From contig JAACJK010000230.1 in assembly GCA_013368325.1 (NCBI GenBank), positions 62,001 to 126,000 of the forward strand: a DNA stretch of 64,000 nt, written 5' to 3'. Within the stretch, counting starts at the first letter, position 1, and every line of letters starts with the position of its first letter. Below are positions 1-9,342 of the stretch, piece by piece. The position numbers and the translations under genes were made by a program. This DNA is from Ephemerocybe angulata (Eukaryota; Basidiomycota; Agaricomycetes; Agaricales; Psathyrellaceae). The notes beneath the pieces were generated by a model. It was given only the letters and a program-made list of their open reading frames with translations. It searched no databases and had not been told where the DNA came from.

Positions 1-55
1 CTTCGTGACCCTCTAGGTCATCATACATCCCCAGATAAGCACCCCGTAACTCGCA

Positions 56-1709
56 ATGTCGTCCCCTGGGAGCTTGAGCCCAGAGCGTGTCGCTGCGTTG
101 GTAGAAGCAATTGGTGTGAATCGTACTGTAAATGTGGGTTTTTGCTCTTCCACTCCCGAGTCTCGCAGCACAAACTCATTTCATGTCAACCTTCCTGCAT
201 GACAGTATGTCGTACGTCCAGAATTCGACTTCCCCCACCTTTGTTGCCCGTCATTCACTGAAGTCTGTTCTTTAGGCACTCATCTCCGTAACCATAATCG
301 CAAGTGTCAACCCCGCTCATTTTCAGAGATATTCTCATGCCCGAACCTAGTTCTTTGACCACCTCCATACGTTCCCTAGAGAGGTCAATTTCATGTGGAA
401 GTCAAAATTGACCATAACGAAATCTCTGTATTTCGTCCTCAGGTACTATATCATGGTACACAGTCTGCTATGGGTAACTTGTGAGTCCCTCACACTACAC
501 GCGTTCAAAGGCCATGGATAGTGCAGACTCAAATTTCTGGGCAGACCACGCGGACCACACCTTAACAGGGCCGCGATGTAACTTCCCTTTCTCTCGAAAC
601 TCAGGTATGCGGGGTCAAGCTCAGCATTTCGTTCCAAGCTTACCCCGACGGGCCAGCGTCTTCGCAGGTGGTGCTGGTGCTTTGTGAAGGCGAGTTCTAT
701 TCAATCTCACATTGAGGTAATCCAAATCTAACGAACTCCGCTTCAATACAGCCATAAGCTATGTGCGGGTCTACGCCTTCTCGGGGAGAAATAGGAAGGT
801 GTTAACGTTCCTCGTGGTGCACTTCATTGTGAGTCGCGATCAAGGCCTTCAAAGTTTTGGATTACTAAAACCCCAACAGGCCGTGAACACGGTTTCATTT
901 TATTACATCGCAAGACTCGTAACCTCGGTGTCCTGTAAGTGCAACTCATCCTTTGGGCGGAGCACATGTATCTCACATTCCACAACTTCATAGTTCTCAG
1001 CCTGCCAGCAGGATGGGGACTGGGCTGTTTCCCTGCGAAAGCAGACGGGTTTGCATTGACCATGGTTGGCGTGACGCTGATTGTCAGTTACACGAGTACG
1101 GATCCTGACCCTTACCCCCTCGGCGTGTCGCTCACGGCCATCCATTATAGGTGCAAGTATAGCGATGGTCGTCATTGGAATTCGACGGCACAGCTCACTC
1201 AGTGGGAAGAACAAGCTCATCAGAGTGCTTTATCAAGATGGGATATCTTATTTCTTCTGCCTCTCAGGTGTGCTCTTTTACTGTCATCTCTACTGGCTGT
1301 CTTCCGTAAATGACAGTAACCCCGAACCCTGACAGCCCTTTCTGTGGCAAATATTTCTGTCTTCCATCTCGCCCCAGTTCGTCCATCTCCCGCTCTGCCG
1401 AATGATGTCGTAGGCTAATGCGCAAACAGGAGAATGGGATGCAGCTAATAGTCGTGCAGTAAGAGCTCCTGGCTATTAAGTCCCTGAAACTGAATACTGA
1501 AATACACATGAAGACCTCAAGTCCACTTCAGTGCCCTGATTGCTACCCGCATGCTTCTCCATCTGCGAGAGTGGTCAGCAAAGCAGCAGATAATTATAGC
1601 ATCAGAGCCAGGGGGAAGTATCGAGTACCCAGTTGACTTGGGAAGCCCGAAGTTTAGTTCCAGGGACTCGTACGCGATGTCTGAGCGAGCTTACCCGGTG
1701 AACGAGTAG
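56..1709 (+). CDS. DUF6533 multi-pass membrane protein, copy 1 (12 exons)
   Basis: About 313 residues, joined from exons 56-133, 276-299, 351-480, 545-604, 657-689, 752-828, 880-934, 994-1095, 1151-1267, 1336-1376, 1430-1458 and 1514-1709. The order matches the basidiomycete DUF6533 family: an N-terminal hydrophobic helix ending FFDHLHTFPREVNFMW, then RYYIMVHSLLW, a CNFPFSRN segment, the hallmark RVYAFSGRN, several more hydrophobic stretches, and a polar tail after LLHLRE. The family is predicted to be integral membrane; its function is unknown. Every exon has a counterpart in the copy at 14.9-16.5 kb, which fixed the boundaries. Introns 2 (from 300) and 5 (from 690) begin GCAAGT and GCGAGT, so both are GC-AG introns, while the paralogue has GT at the same sites. 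Exon joins are inferred from paralogue comparison. Confidence 0.82.
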
Positions 1710-2603
1710 ATTTCTATTGGACAAACTTTAGATTCAGGATTATATGTACCGGACGTTGGACATCTTAGGGAAATTTTGTGCCTATAACTGTTTAAACCTG
1801 CCAGATAATTACAGCATTTACCTTCCTGCGGATGCCTTTTTCAGTTTAAGGCATTAGAGAAGTGTTCAAGTGCCCCTGGCGGCCGGAGGGTCGGTACAAG
1901 GTCGATATGGTGTCGGTCGCGAACGGCTTTGACGGAGCTGGGTCAGTGCACAGTGCAACTCTGGGTCAGAGATACGCTCAAGGGATATGCGAGCGGGATA
2001 ATTTCGTCCTAATCCCTGCCAACTCTCTCTCTTCGAGCTTCAAAAGCAACATCGTGGCGACGGGCGCTTAAAACGCAGATACTGTACCATTTCGGTTACT
2101 TAGTCCGGTCAGCAGTCAGCTTCCCACTGGACTTGACTAAATATCACCAGGTCAGCAGTCAGGAAGCCATTGGACTAAACCATAATTCCAGTTAATATTT
2201 CTCACTTATTCAAAATATGCGTAGGTCAGGTAGTGTGTCTCCTTCGCCTATCTTGACTATATTTCTCTCTATCAGGCCCTTCACTCCCTCGAATTCCTAC
2301 TCATTTCTGCGATTTTGCGCCCAAAATCTGGACTAAATTTCATGAGGTCAGCGGTCAGATTCCCTTTGGACTAATTGTCAAACCCGAAAAGTCGGTCAGC
2401 AGTCAGACCCGTGGACTAACTAACCGAAATGGTACAGTACGTGACCGCGTCACGCGTCACGCTCAATATTTCGCCGGCCAGCGGCCCGCACGGTCATCAC
2501 CGTCGACAACGGCCAGCAGGTCGCCAACGGCCGCCATCTCGACCACCAACACTGGGAGCCAAGGACTCATACAGCCCATGCTCAATCGACTATAATAGCA
2601 GCG
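1710..2603. other. Intergenic region holding a MITE-like element
   Basis: No gene seen. The stretch 1860-2070 is open in one frame but shows no recognisable protein. The inverted-repeat element at 2080-2439 fills the middle. The last 160 bases form the leader of GWT1. Confidence 0.6.
2080..2439. mobile_element. MITE-like element with 27-bp terminal inverted repeats and TA flanks
   Basis: The left end reads TACTGTACCATTTCGGTTA from 2080, continuing with one variable base and TTAGTCC. The right end, read as reverse complement from 2439, is the same over 27 bases with a single C/G difference. If the outer TA on each side is the target duplication, the element is 356 bp plus TA/TA, as expected for Tc1/mariner-type insertion. 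Inside are four direct copies of GGTCAGCAGTCAG (2107, 2150, 2346 with one change, 2394), each followed by a TGGACT block. There is no coding capacity, so it would need a transposase in trans. Confidence 0.8.
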
Positions 2604-4554
2604 ATGGCTAACTACAAGCAGGAGAAGGAGGCTTTTGTGTCGGGGATGACGGGGTCTTCGATAGGTCACATAAACCTCATTTCTCTAGCGGCACTGGTGC
2701 GTCCGTTTCGCTCACGACAACGCTCTCAAAGTCACTGAAGACATGTAGTACAGGCGTCAGTCTCCTTATACGCCGCCCTTCGCACAAGACTACCAAAGAC
2801 GCGTCAAATTAACTTCATAGAGTCATGGGCCCTGCTGGTGCTTCCCCTACTTCTCTCCATGACCTTACTTGCGACACGTCCAGTTCTCCTCTCGGCCATT
2901 CTGCTTATTCCAACATGCATCTTGCTTCTTATGCCTAAGCCAGAAGGACCGTCGCCACTTCCATCGAAACAACCCCCCTCACCTGGAGGACCAATCCGTG
3001 TAAAGCTCCCCCCGCTACCTGCATTGACGACATACAGAGCACACATGATGTTGATGACGATCCTTGCTATCCTGGCAGTCGACTTCCCTATATTCCCTCG
3101 AAGTCTGGCGAAGTGCGAGACCTTCGGGGTGTCCTTGATGGACCTCGGTGTCGGGTCGTTCGTATTTTCGCAAGGGGTGGTTTCCGCATTGCCGTTAATT
3201 AGGGACCAAAATTACTTGACGAAACCGCTGTGGGGAAAGCTTGTTCGAGTGACTGAGAAGTGTGTCCCGATCATACTCCTTGGTCTTGTCAGGGTTCTCT
3301 TGGTGAAAGGATCGGAATACCCAGTACGTCCGCGCATACGCTGGGCCTTTTTCATGTGCTGATACTGTATCCCTAGGAACACGTCACAGAATATGGCGTT
3401 CATTGGAACTTCTTCCTTACGCTTGCCTTCTTGCCAATTCTCCAAGTCCTTCTTCACCCCTTGATCATTCATTTACCAATCTCGATGATTGGCATCTCAG
3501 TTGCCGTTGGTAAGGAGCCTCAATCCTCGTCGTATCGTCATAGTTAGCTGACCATTTCCGCAGCTCAGCAGGCCGCCCTCTCGCAATACGGGCTGAAGGA
3601 ATATGTTCTTAATGCTCCACGGACGACTTTGATAAGTGCAAACAAGGAAGGCCTCGTCTCTCTGCCTGGTATGTTCTCTCTCCGGATAATACCTATTCGA
3701 CTTAACATCTGTCCCCAGGCTACCTTGCCATTCACCTACTCGGACTATCGGCAGGCACCTTAATCTTACCCCCCACCCCTTCATTCTTCCGCCGCCGTCA
3801 ACAGGCCATTGCGGCTGAAGTAAAGAAGCCCAAGCGCGCAGATACCAACAACGACGATACACCGGGAACGCCATATAATAAAGATTTGGACTTGCAAGCC
3901 CCTCGCCAATTAGGGAAGACCGCGACGGAACTGTGTTCATATGCCATTTTGTGGTGGACTCTTCTCGGCATCTCGAAACTTGTCGAAATCGATGGGTCGT
4001 GGGGTCCAACGGGTGGTGTATCTCGCAGGATTGTGCGTTTCTCTCCCTTTCCTCTTTCTACCCTTGTCGGCTCAATAATACGAACCCACCACGCAGGTTA
4101 ATGTGCCTTACATCTTTTGGGTCGCAGCTTACAACATTTCTTTCACGCTTGCGTACATCCTCATCCTTGACCTCTTTTTCTTCCCTGTTTCCAAAGCGAG
4201 GAAGGTGCCAGGCCACCTTAAATCACCAACGTCCTCAGGCCAAGAAATACTTCAACAACAGTACCCAATGGAATCGACAACATTGGAGGGAAACCCACCT
4301 GAGCTGCTTGAAGCTATCAACAAACACGGTTTGGCGCTATTCCTCATCGTGCGTCTTGTGTTTTCTCTCCTTGCGGTTGATCTAACCCTGACATGTCCCA
4401 GGCAAACGTCCTCACCGGTCTCATCAACATATCTCTGAAGACGATGTACATGTCGGACAGCGCTTCCATCGTCATCCTCAGTGCCTACGCCTTCGTGATT
4501 TCTGCAGTCGCGTGGGTATGGAACCGCATGGATAATGTGAGGAAGCAGAGTTGA
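2604..4554 (+). CDS. GWT1: GPI-anchored wall transfer protein 1 (inositol acyltransferase), 7 exons
   Basis: 539 residues from exons 2604-2696, 2754-3323, 3377-3509, 3564-3668, 3719-4032, 4097-4348 and 4402-4554; all phases close. GWT1/PIG-W acylates the inositol of glucosaminyl-phosphatidylinositol in the ER, an early step of GPI-anchor synthesis needed for cell-wall mannoproteins. The N-terminus [19 protein letters not shown] matches the family start. The diagnostic block [20 protein letters not shown] is followed by [19 protein letters not shown] and a GSFVFSQG motif. Later come an [10 protein letters not shown] helix, [11 protein letters not shown] and an LTGLIN segment, with about a dozen hydrophobic segments overall. 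Length agrees with fungal GWT1. An F-box gene follows 255 bp downstream on the same strand, with no functional link apparent. Confidence 0.95.
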
Positions 4555-4809
4555 TTGATATCACTTGAGATTCACAATGTAACGTGTCTTCGTCCACCAT
4601 CTCAGCAACAGATGATCACAGGTTCTGACGGCTTCGAAGCCCAAAAGTATCTCGAGACTGTGCTTCCTCAGCGCTCATGCTGCGTGAGAAACTATTAATA
4701 CCCCTTTTGAAGTCCGGTATAAGGCAGTCAGCTGTGGGTCCTAGCAGCCCGTAACAGGATTGCGCAACTCTTGGACCAGACTACACCATCACTGAAGGAC
4801 ACTACGGCA

Positions 4810-6000
4810 ATGGCATACCCTCCCAGCGACCTTTCCCGGCTCCTCGACAGCAATATCCTCCCCAATTCCTTCGAAGCACAATGTGTCCAGCATATCGTCT
4901 CGAAGCTGTGCGGCCAGATCAGTGAACTGCAGTCCCAGCTCGAGCGTCTACAACAACAGATGCAGAGACATAACGCTATCCTTTCCCCCATCCGCCGAGT
5001 TCCCCCAGAGATACTGGGAAGGATCTTCGCGTTCGCGTCGCCGGGGCGCCTCGATGACGTCGGTCGGTCGGATCTGCTTAACCTCGGTCTGGTGTGCAGA
5101 GGCTGGCGCGACGCTTCACTCCTCGAACATCAGCTCTGGTCGAGCCTGCGGATCAAGCCGTCACACCTGGACTGGGCGTATGGGGACGTCGTGGCTTGGT
5201 TTCGTCGATCAGGGGCCCTGCCCAAAGCCGTAGATGTCGACGCAGAGAGCTGGGATGAGTGCCATGCGCCAATCGTGTCACGCGGCTGTCAGTTGGTGGG
5301 AGCGGGGTTGGTAAAACTCTTATCGGAGGGACCGGGGATCCACCATCTGGGACTGAGCTCCTCAAATCCAAGCTGCTTCATGCGCTTGTTGGACCTCCTT
5401 GACCAACCGGAAGGAGTCCCAGCGCCCAATTTAACAATCCAGCGTCCTTGGGATTCCATTGTGTCGCTGGACATCACGTTCACCCATGGCTGCGGTTTTT
5501 ACCAGTTGTGGGACGGGCACGCACAGTCGTCACAGTCTTCAGTACTCCATCACCTCCCGCGCAATATCACATCTCTGAAACTTGTCCTCCCACCGATGAA
5601 GACCGTCTTCCCGAATCTCAGTTATTCCCGGGGGGCGTCTGTCAATATCCCTCCGAGCACCCTAGAGCGGCTCACCTCGCTCTCGATTGAATGCGACTGG
5701 GATGGGAACCATTTCCTACCCATCTTGCGGCACTGTTCCAAGGTCGAACATCTGGTGCTTAACTACAAGTTCTTTTGTTGGAGCCCTCCTGCAAGCGACC
5801 CGCTGGTAGTGAAGTTGAATCTGGGTGGCCCCCTGCTGCTTGAGAGCCTGCGCACGCTGAGCTTGCGCATGGCACGGTCAGCCGCCATACTTCGGTATAT
5901 CAAGGCGCCTGGGCTTGTTAGCTTGAACATCGATGGTGGGGTCCAGGGACAGGCTGGTGATTCTGCAAGATGGTTAAGTCACTTGAGGGCATTGAGCTAA
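4810..6000 (+). CDS. F-box/LRR-like protein, short copy
   Basis: Single exon of 396 residues. The start is the ATG at 4810; the frame is open further upstream, but only to a TTG at 4771. A coiled-coil-like stretch (residues about 35-58, ISELQSQLERLQQQMQRH) leads into the F-box core AILSPIRRVPPEILGRIFAF, then LVCRGWRDASLLEHQLW and leucine-rich repeats. F-box proteins recruit substrates to SCF ubiquitin ligases; basidiomycetes carry large, fast-evolving families of this type. The closest relative in the window is the 560-residue gene at 52.4 kb, which shares the QSQL coiled coil and AILSPVRRLPAE. This copy stops inside the repeat region, about 150 residues earlier, so it is either C-terminally truncated or a shorter family form. 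Confidence 0.8.
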   Translation: MAYPPSDLSRLLDSNILPNSFEAQCVQHIVSKLCGQISELQSQLERLQQQMQRHNAILSPIRRVPPEILGRIFAFASPGRLDDVGRSDLLNLGLVCRGWRDASLLEHQLWSSLRIKPSHLDWAYGDVVAWFRRSGALPKAVDVDAESWDECHAPIVSRGCQLVGAGLVKLLSEGPGIHHLGLSSSNPSCFMRLLDLLDQPEGVPAPNLTIQRPWDSIVSLDITFTHGCGFYQLWDGHAQSSQSSVLHHLPRNITSLKLVLPPMKTVFPNLSYSRGASVNIPPSTLERLTSLSIECDWDGNHFLPILRHCSKVEHLVLNYKFFCWSPPASDPLVVKLNLGGPLLLESLRTLSLRMARSAAILRYIKAPGLVSLNIDGGVQGQAGDSARWLSHLRALS

Positions 6001-6189
6001 GGGGGCTCGTTTGACAGTAGTGAGTAAAGTCAATGCCGTTGCATCTGCTCTGTGTTGCTAACCCAGTGGCCAGTGAATTTTCATTCCCAGATGTTCCAGA
6101 CTCAAATGCTCTCCAGTAGCAACAATGACATACATTCTTACATTTTGAGCTACTGGCGAAGAGTCCTAACGAAGGAGCATGAGAAAGCA

Positions 6190-7311
6190 TCATGGGCTGA
6201 GAGGATAGTGTAACTCGTTCTCCATCCTCGCTTTACCCACTTCCACCGGAGGGTCTCTCTTCCCTAAAATCTCAAAAAGTTGCAGCACTTTTCCCTCCAG
6301 CTTCCTCTCCCTTTCCTCCGTTATCCCCGCCTCCTTCATCGCATTTTTCAAACTTGCCTCGAATGCAATCACACGGAGTTTGGGTACCCAAGCGGGATCG
6401 CGTGCACACGATATCCATTCTTCATATCCTTGAGCAGCAGGGCATTACTGGGTCCCTTGAGTGAGAGGTACTCCAACGACTTGGGGAAGTACTCAGGGAG
6501 GTCCGTGTACGAAGACTCGAGACGGTTGTAAGTAGATATCCGCAAGACTTCCCTCGGCATCTAGGGTATTCGCACCCCAGCCTGAGCTCGGGTCGTTCAG
6601 AACTAGCTCGAGGTTTACGAGAGCTTTGGACTGCCGAAAAAAGTCTTTCATGGACTGGATCTCCTCGGGACTGGTGCCTTGGTACGAAGCCCAGCATCCG
6701 ATCGTCACCGTCCGCAACGTTTCCGACATCTTCGGGTTGCACTGGACTGTGCGCACGGTGGTTAAGGCGTCGTTTTCGACTATTGTGATGGAACGCAGGT
6801 TCTGTGCACCGCCTGTGGGGTAGAGGAAGAGCTCGCGCGCGTTCGGGCAGTTTAGGACGAGCGTCTCGATGGTAGCATAGCACGCAGGGAACGAGGGGCT
6901 CTGTCTGTCGCCGTCTTCATCTTCTAGCCAGTCTCCGCCGCCGAGGTAGGACCCCAGGTATACGCTTTTCAGTGGCCAGAAGTTCTTTATGAAACTTAGC
7001 TCCTCGTATCCGCACCGCTCGAGGTAGCCACACCTCATTTCCAGATGTGTGGGTTGCGCGCCTTCGAGGGCGGTCCAGATCTCGGGGGCGGGTGTGTTGG
7101 GGCAGTTGAGCATGACAATCGCGTCGATGTTGTTCTGTTCGATGGCTTCCCTCACGGAGGAGACAAAAGATGGGTTGGTAACGGTGCCACAGTTTTGGAA
7201 ATCGATATGAAGTTCATGTCGCGGTGGGGTCTTGCCAGGGATATGGAGAGCGGTACCATAAGCCTTCGGGGGCTCGGTTGTGACTGAAAGCAAGGTGATA
7301 CGGGATTCCAT
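6190..7311 (-). pseudogene. Decayed F-box/LRR-type gene with frameshifts
   Basis: On the minus strand a long open stretch (7311 to 6493) encodes a leucine-rich protein with HELHIDFQNC, LEMRCGYLERC and IETLVLNCPN segments like the repeat part of F-box/LRR proteins. The sense then moves to a second frame, visible as a PEYFPKSLEYLSLKG stretch around 6500-6440. It moves again to a third frame, seen as WVPKLRVIAFEASLKNAM near 6390-6340, which runs to a stop at 6190. No GT...AG pair of normal intron size bridges either frame change. The piece also lacks an F-box N-terminus. It lies tail to tail with the F-box gene at 4810. I read it as a degenerating family member, though sequencing indels could give the same picture. 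Confidence 0.6.
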
Positions 7312-9342
7312 GGGGCCCGAGGTATATGGTGGTAGTGGTTATCGATATCGCTGGGTCTTGGGAGATTTGGGTGCGAGGAGGCCGGAGCGCCCGTTGCCGA
7401 TTGGCCGAACTTCGAAGTTCGGAGAGCATGCCTTTGGCATTATACGGAGCCCAGATGTACTTCGTCTGCCAGAATAGATGTGGGGGTAGCGGTCACTGAA
7501 TACTACCTAGGCCTGAGGATAGATAAGTGACGGCAGCTGCCTTCATTGAGGATGCTTCGTTGACCGATACGGACGATTCCCAGCTTTCCTGCTGAGGATT
7601 CAGACTTCGCTGTATACGCCTCCACTTTTGAGAACGTTTGGCTATTGGAATGTCCGGGGGTCCGGGAGTCCGAAGGTCCGCCTCGAAGGTCCGTAGGTCC
7701 GTGGTGAAGGTCCGAACGACCGTATGTCTGCCATAAATATTCAAAGGGTGGTGTATGGAAGCAAGCCGCAAAGGGGCTGCATTACTGTGTGTCTGCGGGG
7801 GCGGGAGATCTGGCGCGGAATTTAAGCGCTGGTTGCAGCTACTTTCTGGTGTGTGGGTCCTGGGCTCGGTAGCAGCTGGCAAACAGGCATTTTGGGAGCT
7901 AGTGATAGGACTCAGGAAACCCGTAAAGCAAGGAGATCCATGCAGAGTAGCATCGCGGGAGTCCAATAGCTATTTCGATGGTTTAGATGCTTGAACTGGA
8001 ACGGGCTCTTTCAAGTGTTCTTTGGATTGTCTTTGGAGTTCTCTCCCAGATAACTCAGCTACAGAGGTTGACAGCTTAAACCTCTCTACGCAAGCACAAT
8101 TGATGTCAGTGAGGGGAAAGCGCAAGCGCTCAGGCTGCAACCAAAGCCGGGTCGGGCTCCCCGACGGAGACGGTCAATGTGATCGGGGCGGGGGGCGGGT
8201 GCCTGGGAATCTTCCGGCCTCCAGCGGCCTCGCTCTAATTGCTCTTAAGCTGCATAGACTAGCCAATATGAATGTCTGATACTATTCATTACCTGCATGT
8301 CTCCAAAGTCGACGGCGGGAGGTCCACACGCGCCGCTCAGGCGGACCCTCGGACGTACGGACCTCGGACCTCGGACCCCGGACTGCCGGACCTCCGGACT
8401 TTCCAATTCGGCGACTTTTTGCCACTTTTTACTGGCCGGTGGGTTCGACTATTCTATAGTTCATTTCAATTTAACAGGCTGGCAGAGGCAGCCTTGAGTC
8501 CTTGACCACGTTTGCGAGAGTCCGGAGAGAAAGAGATAGCCCCTAATTAATTACTTGGCGGGTGCCGATAAGGTGCCGGATCACGGTCTAGTTGCCGGTG
8601 CCTAACATAGACGCCGGAACAACGACGTGGTTTCATGAACTTTCATCACCGAATATCCCCAGACTTCTTGCCTTCTTCCTTCATGTCAGGACTCTAACTT
8701 TTCTTGACGCTCTACACCGACGCGCCCAGGAAGCATACGACACCGCTTCAGGTGAAGATAACGAGAAGACTTCTGTGCACTTCCGCCTGGTACCTGGCAT
8801 AAAGGGTCACAGGCGGTATTCGACACCTCGGAACAGGATTATCCAGGACTCACGACGCTGACGGCAACAAGAAACGGCGACGAGGCCAACGGACAACGGC
8901 ACACGAGCTACCATTTAAACTTACGAGAGCGGACTTGCAAGGCTCTGCAACGAATATAATCCAAGAGACCGTTGACAGATAACGACGAACCGCAAACGTC
9001 ATCAAATCTCTGCCTCGAGGCGTTGTTGGAGAATCCTAATTAATCTTCGACGTGAAGAGGTACAACTCGGCTAGATCACCTCGTCATCGTACTTCACAGT
9101 CGGCCTCGGATCCATACCCTTAATATTGCTCGCCTATCACGGCTGAGGTGGGCGTTCATCCACACCGAGCCCGGTTTCATGCTGACCTATTGTACTCCTT
9201 CAGAGCCACTTTATATACCGGCTGCATACATATACCACGGTCGACATCCTTGCCACCGAACCGCTCCTACCGCACCCACCCGTAGCTGTCGTATCGTCCG
9301 ACCACCCAGTAATTCGACTGGCGTCAGCAAATAGCGCCGATA
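7312..9342. other. Gene-poor region with GGTCCG clusters; leader of the NT-C2 gene
   Basis: No convincing protein on either strand. Short open stretches at 7755-7994 and 8592-8861 show no family signature. The region holds two facing clusters of GGTCCG hexamers (separate entry), and the last several hundred bases probably contain the promoter and 5' leader of the gene starting at 9343. Confidence 0.5.
7640..8412. repeat. Facing clusters of GTCCGG/GGTCCG hexamers (possible non-autonomous transposon ends)
   Basis: From about 7649 the plus strand runs through repeated GTCCGG, GGTCCGG, AGTCCG and GGTCCG units, ending near 7715. From about 8412 back to 8336 the reverse complement shows nearly the same series, each introduced by ATTGGAA(A/T)GTCCGG. 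About 650 bp of non-coding sequence lies between. The arrangement looks like sub-terminal repeats of a non-autonomous DNA transposon, but I could not fix the outer ends or a target duplication. Confidence 0.5.

Noticed and set aside
348..350. In-frame TAG in DUF6533 copy 1, seemingly a nonsense codon replacing a Gln
   Set aside because: The paralogue shows that the intron acceptor falls exactly at this TAG in copy 1 (CAG in copy 2), so the TAG is intronic and the gene is intact.
4771..4809. Upstream extension of the F-box protein from a TTG
   Set aside because: Not an ATG; the first ATG in frame is at 4810 and the paralogue at 52.4 kb starts at a comparable distance from the coiled coil.
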